Shown in pieces: positions 45,026-59,164 of a stretch of DNA of 64,000 nt. The stretch comes from Lanius collurio (taxonomy: Eukaryota; Chordata; Aves; Passeriformes; Laniidae): contig JACBWW010000049.1 of the NCBI GenBank assembly GCA_020086605.1, positions 3,039,098 through 3,103,097 of the forward strand. The letters are read 5' to 3'. A program made the position numbers and the translations under genes. A model generated the notes under the pieces. That model was not told where the DNA came from. It saw only the letters and a list, made by a program, of their open reading frames with translations, and ran no database searches. How positions within the stretch are numbered: the first letter of the stretch is position 1; every line of letters starts with the position of its first letter.

Positions 45026-48000
45026 TCTGATGTTTGACCTTTCTCTTTGCCTCATTTCAAAGCATTACTTCTTTCATCTAACCTTTGAGCTGCTTTTCTG
45101 GACTGCAAGCAGGATTGCCTATAACCCATTATATCTGCTGTAGAGGAATGCCCTGATGGTGCTTGGTCTTTGAGGCACTGGAATATAAATTAGAGTAATT
45201 ATTTGGGATGGTAACAAGTTTGGTGTTATTGTAAGCAAATCTGGAGGTTTTGAGGAAGTGATATACAAGGTCCCTTCACTATTCTAATTTTTATTTTTCT
45301 GAAGCAAAGCTTCAAGATCCTTAAAATGCAGCATGGAGCTATTCTTCGTAGTAGCTGTTGACATGTCTTTTTTTGTTGATGTTTTACAGCCATTTTGAAA
45401 TACGTTTTTTACAGCTAATGATAATCTTATAACACACTTATGTGCAATCTGATCCTTTTCTAAAGAGATATTTTTAAAATCTTAAGAGGAGCCTAAGGAG
45501 CACAGAGGTGATTATCCATATGTGCTTACTGATGACTTGCATTCAAAAATTACTACAATACCAGTGGCAGGATTCACGTTGCCTAAATTTAGCTATCATC
45601 AAAGTCCTCTGTCAAAAGAACCAGGGAGAAATGGAGAGAAATAGGTGCCTCATCTCAGGACAAGGTGAGTAACCTTGGGAATTATTTTTCTTTCTCCATT
45701 GTCTGGAAATGGGGCCTGGGGGAATAGCACAGACTAGATGTCACACCTGATGATAGCTTTAATTTAAGGTGAGCAACCCGACTTTTATAAGTGTTAAAGT
45801 GCCAAGTGACGTAAGCTGACGCCTGCTGGAATTTTGAGGACATTGGCATGCTTAACCTCAAAAAAACTTCCAATATTTCTTACTTAAGTCCTAAATATAG
45901 ATCCCGGGAAGGAGGGGGGAAAGTCAGACAGAAATCATGGTTGGATGTGATACAGCTCTGACCCAGAATGAAAAAAACTCTTCTCACAGTGCAGAGCCCT
46001 CAGAAATCACAGCAGTCCTGAAATGGTTCCTAATTGTATGTAGCCTTTGAATCTTAAAACTGAGTGTAAGTGATCTTACTCAGAGTCCTGGCTTTGGAAC
46101 CCACAACCATTTTTGCCCAGCAAGTGTAGGCATCTCTCACAAATGTTAATGAATTTGATAACAGATTTTTATCTTGAAAGTCTGGTAGAGCTTTCCTTTG
46201 TATTCCCTATTGTGAAGCTCTAAAACTAGAGACATAGTCCCTTTCCTTTTTTTGTTTTTTTCTTCTGTTATTCACCTTAACCAGACTTCCAAGCATCTTT
46301 TTAACTTGTTTTACAAAGCATTGCTAAATGTGCCCGATGAGGATAATGTGCAGTAGAAATGAAAGGACTTAGATCTCTTCATTTCCATTCCTGAAGGTGA
46401 ATTCCAAGATCGCGATTATTTTTATTTATACAGTGCCTAAAGAGTACTAAATACTTTATGGAACAAATAGAAGACCTCTTGTAAAAAGCACGCATTCCTA
46501 TAATCTAATTTTCGTCTCAAATCAGGCAGTATGAATGCTAAGCAGCAGGGCTTGAAGAAACACAGAAGGTGTGTGAGGGCCAAGCTAACAAGATTGAGCA
46601 GTTATTTAGGTTCATTATCTGTCCCACTTAATAGCACTGCAATATCTTGCTGGTTAAATTTAAATTTATATCGGCCTGTGGAGAACATTTGACTGACACA
46701 AGAATGGAACTTCTTGGGTTTGATCAAAAAATGAGCCTTTGAAAAGGGGTTTGAATGAAGGTAGAGAAAGGGACCATTACAGGTGGATTTTGAGATGCCA
46801 TTGCAATGTAAGAAGCAGCAAATGAATCCAACTTAAAATACTAAGCCTCTTTCCCCCTCCCCACTTTATTTCCCAGCTCAGCTGAAATACTTGTGCTCCA
46901 AGTTACTGCTTTGTACATATCCTTCACTTAAGCGTGGCTTTAGCCCTTAAAACCATCAGAATAATGTTATTTAGGAAGTCAGTGCAAAGGATGAGACTTG
47001 TGGGAATAACTCCAGGTGTAAATATAAGTTTTGGGGGAAAGAGAAGTGTACACACATCAGCTTCTGGAGAAGCAAACCAGCAGCTGCAGTCAAGGGGAGA
47101 TTTGTTAACATGGCAGAGGAGCTTTATCTGAGTGCCTTTGCTGTGGCATGAACAAGGCATGTGTCATATATTATATAAGATAGAGCATTATATCATATGT
47201 TTTATAAATAGTTAAAGTGAACTGCTCAGATACAGAATTCTTAGCATCATCCTTGCCATTGGTCCCAGAAAAGCAGTCGAAAGAGGCATGGATGGAGCAA
47301 TGTCAGGAAACCCACACTGCTCTTCCTAAGACAGCAGACTCTGGTTTAATGCTCTCTTCAACAGTCTCTGCCTCCTGAGTATTGCTTTTATTTATGAAAT
47401 CACTGCTATTGTAGCATTTGCAAAAATTGTGACTATTTGAATGTTTCCAAAAGATTTGCTATAAACTAAAAGCAAATCTTAGACAATTCTTGGTAAATTA
47501 TTGAAAGAGGTTTCAAAAAAACCCCTAACACGTTCCCTGGTGCTGAAGGTTAACACTTTATACTTCATCTACATTATATTAAAAACATTTTTACTGGAAT
47601 CTATAAATGTTACACATTTTTAAAAGGCAATGAGCACAGTGGGACTAGAAATGTTGCATAAAGCCAGACACGAGACCTGCAAGCAGTAATTGCTGCCTGT
47701 TTTTTTTTTATTTTTTGAGAGTGCTGACTTGAGATTGCCTCTGTGAGATGATGCCCATTTTTCTGTCCATGTCTTGCCATTGGAAGCAGACAACCCCTAA
47801 GGTTTTTCTGTGGTCAGCAGCAGACTCTGAGCCCCAAACTCCCGTGTTGGGAGCAGCGTCTCACAGCCGTAATTCTCTTACTGGCAGGGAGGTTTTGCCA
47901 GTTTGGAGCCACAGAGGACCTACCCCACTTTCTGTGCACTTTCTCCCTGTGCATTTTGCAAGTTGTGCCCTACACAGCACTTCTACAGCAGCAAAGTGCT

Positions 48001-51000
48001 GCTGTGGTGCTTCTCATCACTGGGCTATAATGGAAAATATTTTTCATCCAGACCCTCTGGAACTTTTAGAGCTTCCACACCATTTCGTGCAGGGAATGAT
48101 TAAGGCTCTGCAAAGCTGTGATGTAAAGTGGCTGCAAATCATGGCTTTTTGCTGTAATCTAACCTTAATGAATGCCCGTGGAGGAAGAAAGAGGGAAAAC
48201 AAGAGTAGGCTTCACCTGGCACAAAAAAACCCACAACTCTACAAGCAGAGAACTTTCAACTCTTTCTGTATATTTTGCTTTTGAACTTTTAGATACAAAT
48301 GCCACAATGGCTCATATGCTTAATTTTGGAGAACAGTCCTGCTGATATCAAAGTGATTGCACAAGTCAGTGCAATTTTAGCATGAGTATTGCTGCTTACT
48401 CATTGCTGTGAGATGAATATCCTCTGATTTTATCCCAACGTTGCCACTAAGGCTGTAGACAGCTCTACTTGATCAAGAAAGAAGAATAAACACATAGTAA
48501 CTCAGTTTTGGTAGTACTCTCTTGAAACATGAACTGAGACTCACAAACTGGAAGCTTAAAAGAAGGTCCTAAAGGGCTCCAATACTATTTAGGGGTATGG
48601 ATTTTGTTAATTGAAAGTGCTGGACAATTGCAGGTGCCACTGCCTTTGGTTCAAAGGACAACTGTGCTTTTCTGAACCAGGCTATTAATTCAAGTTTTTA
48701 AAAGGTGTCTGTGACATTTAGGAAACCTTCAATGCTTGGAGCTCAGGAGCCCATCTTTTAAATAGCTGTTCAAAATTTAGTTTCTTTTATCAGCTTTTCT
48801 GTTGGGGGAGACAGATGCACCTGCACTGATGTGCTCATGGATGCCAGAGGAACTGTGGCTTGTTGCAGTCACCAGTAGCTTTCATTCTAGGATTGCATGG
48901 AGCAGTAAGCAGAAGTTCCTGCAACTATAAAGTTTCATTTAACAAAAATGAAATATTATTATTCATGTCATGAGTAATTGAATCCCCAGATGTTCTCATT
49001 TTCTATCAATGGCTGGAGACAATATGACTCTAGATAGGCTGTGACAACATGAATTGATTTCTTTCTCTTTTTTCTTTTTTGTTTTTGTTTTTTATTTCAA
49101 ACCTGCAAAGTGATTGTGGGTTTTTTTTTTTAGCTGATTGCTTGGATCTGGCTGTGCAGCTGTAAAAAAGACCTTTTCATTTTCATTGAGAATAAGTAAA
49201 ATAAAATTTTGCAGAAATAGCATTACTTTTCCCTGGTCCTGCCCCTGTTTATTTCTGCAAAGATAACTGGGATAGAGCAATTGAATTTGGAAAGAAGTAT
49301 GCAAGAGAAGATGGTTGCTGCTAGCACTGAATATTCAGAATGTGATAATAAAAGTAACCAGGTTACTAAAAAGCCACCTGTTACATTTTTGGGTTTTTTC
49401 TCTAAAATATAGAGTTTACTTTTTTGTCTCTGAATTTATAGCAGAGATGGGAAGTCCAACTCCTCAGAAATCCTACTATATGCAAGGTAGTAATTCCTCA
49501 TTAAAGTTAAGTAGGAAAAGAAGCCACACTCACTAACATTTCTAATGCTGCTAAAGATGAATGTTTGCACGGAGGAACAGAAGTAGAAAAACTTTAAGTG
49601 CTCGTTAAGGCATGCACACACAGTGAACACAGGCAATAAGTCTGTTTTGCTGAACTGTGAAATTGCCCTGAGTAATTTCTCTAATAACAGAACAGATATT
49701 GCCCCTCTGACCCCAGAGGAGCTCCAGGCACGGTGCAGCCGGCCCTGGACTCAGCAGAAACTTTGCAACCAAAGCATGGGCTGCAAGCTGAACACTGGAA
49801 AATACAAGAAACTTGATAGACAACTTGTAAATATTCTGGCTGATTTAAAAATTCAGAAAATGATTAATGATGAAGGTACTTCATTTATTGAGTTCCCCCC
49901 ATGACCTGTTCTTCAGAGGAGCTGCACTTTTGTGTCCAGGGCTGTGTTTGACAGCTGCCTGTTTCCAAAGTCAGTATTCATTCCACTCTGAATTGAATGT
50001 ACAGTAGCAGAAACTTTTAATTGGCATTTCTTTTTAGCTTTCTCCTATAGAAATGATGTAGTGCTGATGCTTTCCCTCTGTGTTATGGAGAATGCCTCTG
50101 GAAATAACAGTTCTGTAGCTAGAGCAAGAAAAAAAAAACCACAGAATCCCTTGGGATAATGCAGCACATGGAGAAATAGGAAAAGAAATCATATGAGAAA
50201 AACATTCAGTTAAAGCAGCAACTTATATCTTCTCTTTCAAAACTTGCAAGGTGAAAAAGAGCAATGTGGTTTAAAGGGGATATTGATTTGGTGGAGCTAC
50301 GCATGAACTCATGCCACAGCCCCAGAACTTCTCCAGTCTCTGAACCTCTCAGAATTAATGCAGGGGTTTTAGACTGATTGCTTGAAGTCTTTCTATAAAA
50401 AAAAAAAAGCATGTCTGATGAATGGCAAGGACTTGAGGAGATTTAAAAAAAAAAAATTAAAAGTTTCTTTAAAGAACTGAGCAAACCTTTGTCAGCTGTA
50501 CTTCCTTGTAGTGCTGTATAGTTACAGCAAGGCAGCCAGAGACTCAACCTCGTTTCTTCTGCCTTCCATTTTGTCTTGTGAGTGATTGACTTCCCTCAGC
50601 AACTCCATCAGGTAATGTGACATAAATGGGAAAAAAATTCCCATCATGAATTCATCTTACCTTGCCAGGGACATAACAGACATTTTTAGTTATTCACCCA
50701 TTTCAGAAAGAATTTGAAGCTCAGGCAGATGTAGAAAGTTTGGCATGTGAGTTTGGTTGCTGTTCTCTAGGAGTTTTTCCATTTTTTATCTGAATTAGGT
50801 GATATTTTATTAGCTTGTGGAGTGCTGTGGGGCTTTGTTAATGGTTGTGGATAATAGAAAATATGGGGCAGGAGCTGTTTATCTTCACAGCAGTGTAAGA
50901 GATGTTGCTCAGGAGAAAGCCAGTGGTTTGTCTCTTCATCTGGAATTATCTGGCATCTGCAGTGTAAAACAGGCTGGCAAAGTTGAGAAAAGCAGTCTTG

Positions 51001-54000
51001 GAAAGAAATATCTGAAGAAAATATTCTCAGCCCCAGCTCTCTTTTCAAAGAATAAGGCAATGCTTTCTATCCTTGTTTTCTGTGCTTTTCTGGCTTTTAT
51101 AACTCCTACTATTCTACCTTTTCAAGAGATAGGAATGTCCAGTTTTCTTCTGACTTTCAGCTGCAATGCTTTCTTTGAATTAACCAAAAACAAAAACATG
51201 TTTCTTTTCACAAATTTAGCTTTGTATTAACTTTATTCTGTTAGACAAAGAACAGATTGAAAGAATTGTGTACAGAGTTCACAAAAACAATAAATAAGGA
51301 AATAAGGACTACCAATAAATAAGGAAAGGCCACAAATTCTTTCTCCTCTGCCCCATATTCTATATTCATCAAAGCTGGTCTCTTCTGACCTTCTACAGGC
51401 TTATAGGATTTATGGTCTCTATAAATCTTATAGTGAAGCATCAAGTCTAAAATGAGAAAAATCACACTAATATGAAAAAAAGACACACAAAACAAAACAA
51501 AAATCCCAAAACCTCCATCAAACCTCATCTTTGATATTATTCTGAGGTGTGAGTACCTCTCAGAGTAACCAGAGACAGTTGCACATGATTTTCCTCTGTC
51601 CAACACTGCCTGTGCAACACTCACCAGTGGGCTGCTGCTCTCCGGCATCAATGCATCAGTCATCATTTATTTTTCACACCAAGTTTTTTAGACTTCATTA
51701 CATGTAGAAATTCTCAGAATGTGCTTTCCTAAAAAAATCTGCTTCAAACACCAGTCTCTTTTACCGGTGTTTCCTGACTGAAAAAAAAAAATTAAAAAGA
51801 AAAGAAAAAAAAAGGCTTTTATCACATATCCCATATGTGCTTTATGGTGCTGAGACTTGATAGCTGAGATATGATTTTATAATGAAAAATCCCCTAAGGA
51901 AGTATGCAGATGTACTGTGGAAATATACTGACACTCTGTGCTTTATTTGTAGGAAATGTATGAACATGTTCTCCTCTTCTTTTTAATGGCAAAGAATACT
52001 AAAATAAAAAATAAGCTTGTGTCTCTTGTGAAACTCTTGAGGATATGTCCAAGTGGTGGATGAACTATGTACATGTTAAAATGGTACTCTGCAATGCATT
52101 CCCCTAAAATTTGGAAAAGATGACTATCATTGGTGATATCACTGTCTCCTTTTTTTTTTCCCCAGTTAAATCTGTAGCCTTTTGAATTTGAAATGAATGC
52201 TGCAGCTAGGGAAATTCAGCACGATGCTAGTAAAGGGGCTATTGATGGCATGCTCCATACTGGAAAGCTGTCTTGTTATTGAATGCAAATGTGACTTAGA
52301 TATGTAAATTATATTCAAGATTTCATTAATAAGCCTTTAATATATCTAGAAACTATCTTAAAGCATTTAAATAAAATGTTAATTGAAAGTATGGAATAGT
52401 GTTAGCAAGCTCTTTCAAAGAAAGCTTCAATTCAAGGCACGTAACAAGGAAGCAAATGCTCTGATCTAGTCAAACAGAACCTCCCATGGTAAAAACCTAT
52501 AATTGTTTTAAAGTTCTCCAAAAACCTACATCTCTGTTCTCATCTCATCCCACACACTGTGATATTCCTTATGTTCCTCACTCTCGTCTCTCAAAGCTGA
52601 CTTTCTTTGTAGCCTTCTCCCACTCCCAGTGTGCTGCCTTCTCTCACCTCCCACGCCTGGAGCTGCCTCCTGCTGCCCATACAACAAGCACTTTTCTACA
52701 CACCCCAGCCCTTTTCCTTTCCTTGAGCTTGTCTGTCTAATTCCTTGCAAAGCCATCAGGATGTCTTGCCCTGCATCAGAATCTGGAGGGTGAACTCAGG
52801 AGAGCTCAGTAGTAAGCCAAGCAGTGAATTTAGAACTTCTGAGAGTGATCATCAGATGGAGCAAATGACTGATCTTCATAATTACAAATAAAACCCCACT
52901 TATTTTAAAGGCTGAAGAGAGAGTGATTGGGTTAGACTGCATCCCTCTGGTGCCTGTGGAAATGCTTTCACAAGCAACAGGGCAGCTGAGCAGTGTTGGC
53001 TTTAATCAGCCCAGGTCAAATTCATCAACAAAAGGTTTAAATTAGCCCTATGAGCTAGAAGAGTGGTAACACAGAAGCATGAGTATCTCTTGCTGCAGTT
53101 CTGCTTTTGATTGCCACTCCTTACCTGCTCATTAAGCAGAAAGATTTGGGAGGTATTTGCTAAGTTACCTTCCTGTCTGCAGATGGTTTGCAACAGTGAC
53201 AGCAGCTGTTCCAACAACAAGCAGCAAAGAGAGGTATTATTGCTCCTTAGCTATGTTTACGAATTTGTAACAAGCCTATTATTTAAAGTGGGGATTTTTG
53301 TGTCTGCACGCAATATGTCATTATTGAAATGTTGCTGGATTGATGGAGGGTATCAAAGGGATGTGGCATGGTTTCTTTCTTCCAGAGCTTGTGTGAATCT
53401 TGTAGGTTTGGGCAGAGGTTGCACAGATTAATGCTATGACCTGTGACTTGTGCTCCCATGATCAGGGAGCTGGAGAGAAGGGCAGCCACAGGATACTGCT
53501 CAGCTGATGGGAGATTGCTGGGGAAGGGCTGGGGCTCAGGAAACACAGAGTTCTACACTGAAAGATATTAAACAGAAATAAAGCACATCTAATTGTTGCA
53601 TGATGGATGCACTTCTGATGCTAGAGGAAAATTGCCAGCTAGGAATGATTTTTAGTCTTTTTTCACAAATCCCTACATCCACAGACTAAAGGAACCCAGC
53701 CACGTGCTGTGTCTTGGGGAGGCTCTTGGAGGATGCCCCTGCAGCAGCAGCTTGGACAGGGTGTGCTGCTTTAACCATGGTGCCTCATGGCTATGACCCA
53801 AATGCAAAATTCATGCAAACAGGACCCTCTTCTTGAAGGTCAGAACCCACATTATAAATGAGGAGTGAAAATTAAGGTCCTGTTCCTGCTCTTCTGGTGG
53901 AAGCTTCTCATTTTTAGTGTATCCTTTCTGTTGTGCTTTACATAAAATGGTTGCTTTGAAGATATTTTTGCTTTGCAATTCTTCTATGAATGGCAGTTTC

Positions 54001-54033
54001 TGACTGGGTTTTTCTATGAGAAGTATACACAGG
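45026..54033. other. Non-coding stretch
   Basis: No gene or clear transposon is recognised. The longest open frame, 47748-48284 (plus, 178 codons), sits in a GC-richer patch, has no recognisable domain and overlaps another frame (47903-48103). Candidate conserved blocks by character alone lie at 46590-46700 and 52200-52400. The plus strand is pyrimidine-rich at 52530-52740. Several A runs of 9-13 bases occur near 50396-50460 and 51780-51815. Confidence 0.5.
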
Positions 54034-54051
54034 AAAAAAAAAAAAAAAAAA
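54034..54051. repeat. Poly-A run (18 bases)
   Basis: Eighteen A followed by C and a further A-rich stretch. It is a simple homopolymer, and it supplies the Phe-rich run of the minus-strand open frame 53811-54326, which is therefore not credible as a gene. Confidence 0.9.
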
Positions 54052-57000
54052 CAAAAAAAGAAGACAGGAAATGCATGTAATAAAAAATTTAAATATAAAT
54101 TCTTAACTTTCTGGTGTGGAAGAGAAAATGCAAACAGCTTCAGCTCCATTGGCAACATGTTGAATTTCCGTGTGGTTCCCCACTTGCATGATTCATAGCT
54201 GGTGTTTATGTTATGCCTACTTGGCTTTGAAGCAAGCCAAACTTGAGCTCTCCACCTTCTCAGGTGAAGGGATTCATCCCACAGATCCATATTGGAGTGA
54301 TATGAATCATTCCTGTCTGTTTTCACTGCTGACTCAAAGGGAACTTATACATTAGGGTGTCTGTGGATAAGTCCATCTTGGAGACAAGTGGAGTTAAGGG
54401 AGAAATGTTTCACTTTTATCTTTCCCATTGTTTCAGTGAGACTGGGATTGAAATTTTCATTTTCATGAAATAATGCAATACACTGCAGTGATGTACATGT
54501 GTGGTAACATTTAGTGAACCATTTGGCAAAAATAAGGCATATGAATTTAGGACTACAGCAAAGTGAGAATGTGTCATGAAGTTTTGAGCACTAGTTGTTA
54601 ATACAATATATAATTACCTTTCTTGGAGTATTTGTTATTTATTTATATTGCTTGTATGTTAGGAAGCAGAACCAGAAAAATGCATGTAAGAATTGCACCT
54701 TGCTGAACTGGTTTAATTAGAGGTCAGTAAAATGCAAATGGGAGTAGAAGAGCTGATGCAGATGGTTTGAATTTGTTTAGATTGCACATGAATATAGAAA
54801 ATATATTCTATAATGTAAGACTGAAGGTTGTACTGGGGTTCACTGGAAGAAGAAGGTGAATATACTGTAGCTATTCTATTTCAGGGGAGGTAGAAGAAAA
54901 GATCATCATTCTCTTCAAAGCCAAAATGCTGGTATTTGCAAGATTTTTCCCTCAAATAATGTAGCCAACAACTGCACAGAGTAAGATTTCCTGTGTTCCA
55001 GTCTGCTGTCTTTCCTCTAACCTTTGAATACACCTGTGTAATCAAATCAGAAAGTAAAGGTCTATCATTTACTTCTCTTAATACCCTTGGACAGATTGCT
55101 GTCTCATTAGAAAGGCTCGACAAAGTAATTCAAGAACTGTAAGGCACTAATAAGACACTGTCTTTAAAAATGGATTGGCTGAGTAGAAAGTCTGGCAGGT
55201 CCCCAGGATGAATATCTGGCCACAGGCTGGAATTATTTCTCTGCTAATCTCCTTGGTGTGTTCAGAGGATCTATTTGCATCTTGTGAAGTGGGAGGTTTG
55301 GAGGCTGCTGACCCATGAAGAGCTCCCATCTGTGGATCCTGTTTGCAGCGATGCCAGGTGGTGGCTGAAGAGTGACTGTTTTCTGCAGCTTCAGTCCATG
55401 GGCCAGGGCAGCACCTCTGATCAGAGGCTTATTCAGAATATGCCCTGCCCTGAACTGTATTTACTTTTCATTAGGGTGATGTATATGCTTAATGCAGCTT
55501 TATTTGCTGTGCTGAAGTAAGCTGTCAGAGCTTAAATTTTGGTTTTTCCTCTGCAGCTTTGGGAGAGGAGTCATTGGATTCTGGAAAAAAAATGGCAAAG
55601 AGAGCTGAGAAAATCAGAAATGCTGCACCTCACTGAGAAGTGACTGGGCACAGCTCTTTAAAACACAGGGTTTGAGGCTGTACAAAATTGATCTGGAAAA
55701 GATGCAAACTCCATATGGACTAAATTCAGATTTAGATTTTAAATGCTACTCACATGGGCACCAGCTAATACACCAGCCAAATTCACTCCATTATTAAGTT
55801 AAGAGGCTACGAGGTGACCCTCATGAAATGTATTAACATAATGTCAATAATGAGTCTTTTTATAGGAAGGTGTTGAGGAAATGCAAGCAGAGTTTGTAAC
55901 ATGGTACCACACTTCCAGCCTGGCTCGATTCTCAGCTCACAAAGCTTTATGTCATGGATCCATCTGTTCCCAGGAGATGGGTGTGCAGTGATGCCATTTT
56001 CATGGGCTACTTTGTGTCTAGCTTGAAGCTTTCTGAATTCTCTGGAAGTTGCCTGGGACTTGGTATTTGTTGCCATGGGCTCACTGTTGCCAAGATGCTC
56101 AGCATGGAGCAGAGATTGCCTTCACAGGCTGGGTGGGACCTTTTTCTTAACTCTATCAAGGCTCATTAAAGCTTCAAATCTCTGAATGAACTTTAAAAAT
56201 TGAGTGACAGGAACTTCTGGGAAAGTTTTGTTGAAAAGCCTGGCATAGCTGAGTAATTATAATATAGCAGTACTTCATGTGCAACTTGATTGTCACAGCC
56301 TGTGTCAAGAGACTCATAATTTCTGAAGGATAAGACCATATGTTCCAAAAAGAGCTTTCAGAATGTGAGACACTTGTTTTGGAAGTTATTTTTTTGTACT
56401 TCATAAAAAAAAAACAGTGTTATGAAATGAGATTAAAAAAATCCCCCACACTTAATTAAACTGATCCTTCGAGAAGAAGTCCCAAACCTGTTGGATAAGC
56501 ATGTTCTGAGGTTACTGATTTACTTCTGAGTGTATCTGAAATAAAATGTTGCAAAAATAGTTGAAAGGACACTGTTACCCTAAATAAGAGGATGCTTTCC
56601 CACCTATGCAGACTAATGCACTTGCTGAGGACCTCTTGGCATACAATGACAATCACCTTGCTGTGGATAATTGGCCCCTGAAACAAGGTATGGACAGGAG
56701 AGTCCACCAAATGTCCACACAGATTTGTGTATAGGAACTGGAAATATTACACGCTGTGGTTTGCATCAGCATTGGATATAAATGTAGGTGACTTCAGTGC
56801 CTTCCATTTTAAGCTGTATCTAAATCACCTGTACTGTCCTGAAACTTTTTTCTTCACGAATGCAATGTGGGAAGGTGATCAGGCACCACTGGCATTTAAA
56901 AGTCAGAACTGAACCTGAGCTGACATTCTGAGGTCGTAAGACTTACACAGAATTCTGCCCCAACAGGAAGGAATAATATTGACTAACAAGGTTTCAGCCT

Positions 57001-59108
57001 GCTTTTGGAGACCCTGAATATACACTGTGTTTTTATTTTTAGAATGAAGATTTCATTTTCATTGCACTATTCTAATAGTGGGATGGTGAAAACTAACAAG
57101 AGTCAGGTTGGTGGGTGGGCATGGTTTGTTTTTTTTTTTCCAGTTAAAGGACAAGCACACAGGGAGAGGTGATTTTTGTCCCAAGAGATTATAATATAGT
57201 TACAAGTACAATTTGATTGGCTAATTAAGGCTATCCACGTTAGATTTCCAAATAGATTTTTTTTTTCTGCATTTCATACTTAACAAAAGGGTCAAATTTG
57301 CTTGCCTTGCCTAGGAGAAGTTTTACTTACATAGTTGCTAAAAAATGGGATAAAATCACTCTTGTAAATATTGTCTTGTCCCAGCTGTGAGACTGTCAGG
57401 TCATCTTAGCTCTGAACACTTAACTTCTTCATTTTATGGCTAACTTTCTTTAAATTAGGGCAGCATGATGAAAAGTCTACCTGTAAATTTACCTGCTTAA
57501 AATACTTGGAATTTTCTAAATATTTCAGAAATATTTTAAATATTTACCTTTTTTCTTAACATTGCATATTTCAAATACCTCCTCATATCTAGATTTCTAG
57601 TGAATAATTATTAAATGCAAAACAGATACCTCCAGTTAAAGGGATCTATGTAGATCTGGCATTTTTTGTACTTGAAACTTTTGCTGACCCATGATTCCCA
57701 TGGAGTATTGATTGAGACATTAGATGAATCTGAGCACTATGTTTTACCTGCATATTGACATCAGTTCTGCAGATATCCTCATCTGGAATGGCTGTTCAGT
57801 GCTCTTTTTATGCTCATTAGAGAAAATAAGGAATATCTTCCCAAGGAAGATATTCAAAATAGATTGTATAGATTGTTTCTTACTCAACAGGGAAAAATAA
57901 GCTTTGTGACATGTGGAGTCTGAGTTAATGGTCAGTGGACACCTTCTCTGAAGAGGTCTAAAGTCATATGAAACCAACTTGCCCCTTGACTCTTTATGAG
58001 AAGGGGAAAAAAAATTAATAATTCCATAAATCCTTTCTATTATGCTACTTCACAGAATAATATCTAATAGACTGACAGATGCTAAAAAAAAATCCCCCAT
58101 TTTCCATGATGTGTCAAGTTAATTAGACAGACTCTGCCTATGTTCGTTTTATGTTCCAAATCCCAATGATTTGGTTGGCTGGGTTTTGGCTGGGCAGCTT
58201 GCAGTGTCTGCAGGAAACCACCTTGTCTGCAAAGGCTGCACTGACCGGCCCTAAGAGCAAACCAATTCTGGAGAGCAGAGCCTCCATCAGGCAGATCCCT
58301 GGTAAATGCTGATGGATAAGTAGCAAAAGGTATTTCAGAAGTGACGTGAGCTGCCTCTGCTTAACAAAATATCCACCTTTTTCCTAGTTTTAGCTTGTCC
58401 CAGTCATCATTTCCTAATCTACTCAAGCCACAAGAGAACTGTTTAGCTAATGAATGATTGAAAAGTATGAGCACTGAATTCAATAAGTCAAAAACAAAAC
58501 AAACATAAAATCCCACAGAGATAACAAAATGTATGCTTAAATGCATCATTCAGTTACTTTACTCATTCTTTGCTTCCCATTACGCTCTCCTTTGTCAGTA
58601 CTCTGTGTATCTAAATGGCAATCTCTTTGTGACAAGGAATTTCTCTTCATGCCTTTACCTGCTGGTGCAGAACACTGTTGGTACTTTGCAAATATCAAAC
58701 AATAAAAAGAATTGATTGAAGCAACGTAGGACTTGCATGATGGCTAGTGAAGCTTCTCAGGATTTTCCCTAAGAAGTACTGATGCAGCCACCAAAGCTTG
58801 CAGATTTGAACTGCTCTGGTCTTTATGAATGAGGAAGGCACTTTCAGGTAGCTGCTGTTAACCAGTTTTAGTTCCTTAAATCTCCAAGGGCGATACAAGC
58901 CACAGAAGGATTGTGATTGATACAGCACTATTCTTTGGTTTCTCTTAGAGGATAAGTCAGCCAGGAACCACGTTGCTATTATTTGCTGAAAATTGTTTGT
59001 CGCCCAGGATGTGTGTTGTATCAGAATATCCACACAAGATTTTCCTTCTTGAAAGTTCCTTGAAAGCTGGGTCATCAACTTGGCCCAAAAGGAGCAAACC
59101 CCCCTCAG
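54052..59108. other. Non-coding AT-rich stretch
   Basis: No gene or clear transposon is recognised. Open frames are at most 89 codons until a 154-codon minus-strand frame (58695-59159) that runs through the CR1 fragment at its start and has no recognisable domain. Confidence 0.5.
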
Positions 59109-59164
59109 AAGGAAGGTTGGAACTAGATGATCTTTTAGGTCCCTTCCAACCCAAGGCATTCTAC
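59109..59164 (+). mobile_element. CR1 LINE, very short 3' end
   Basis: The last roughly 56 bases of CR1 in plus orientation: 'ggttggaactagatgatctt' followed by 'aggtcccttccaacccaagg' and 'cattctac'. It is a minimal 5'-truncated insertion. Upstream sequence (59040-59108) may be a little more of the element but is too diverged to call. Confidence 0.85.

Noticed and set aside
47748..48284. 178-codon plus-strand open frame, the longest outside a repeat
   Set aside because: It has no recognisable domain, signal or family motif. It overlaps another open frame and lies in a GC-richer patch where stops are rarer. Nothing resembling a promoter or splice structure supports it.
53811..54326. 171-codon minus-strand open frame
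   Set aside because: It runs through an 18-base A run that encodes a Phe stretch, and has no known domain.
58695..59159. 154-codon minus-strand open frame
   Set aside because: Its start lies in the antisense of a CR1 3' end, and the rest has no recognisable protein similarity.
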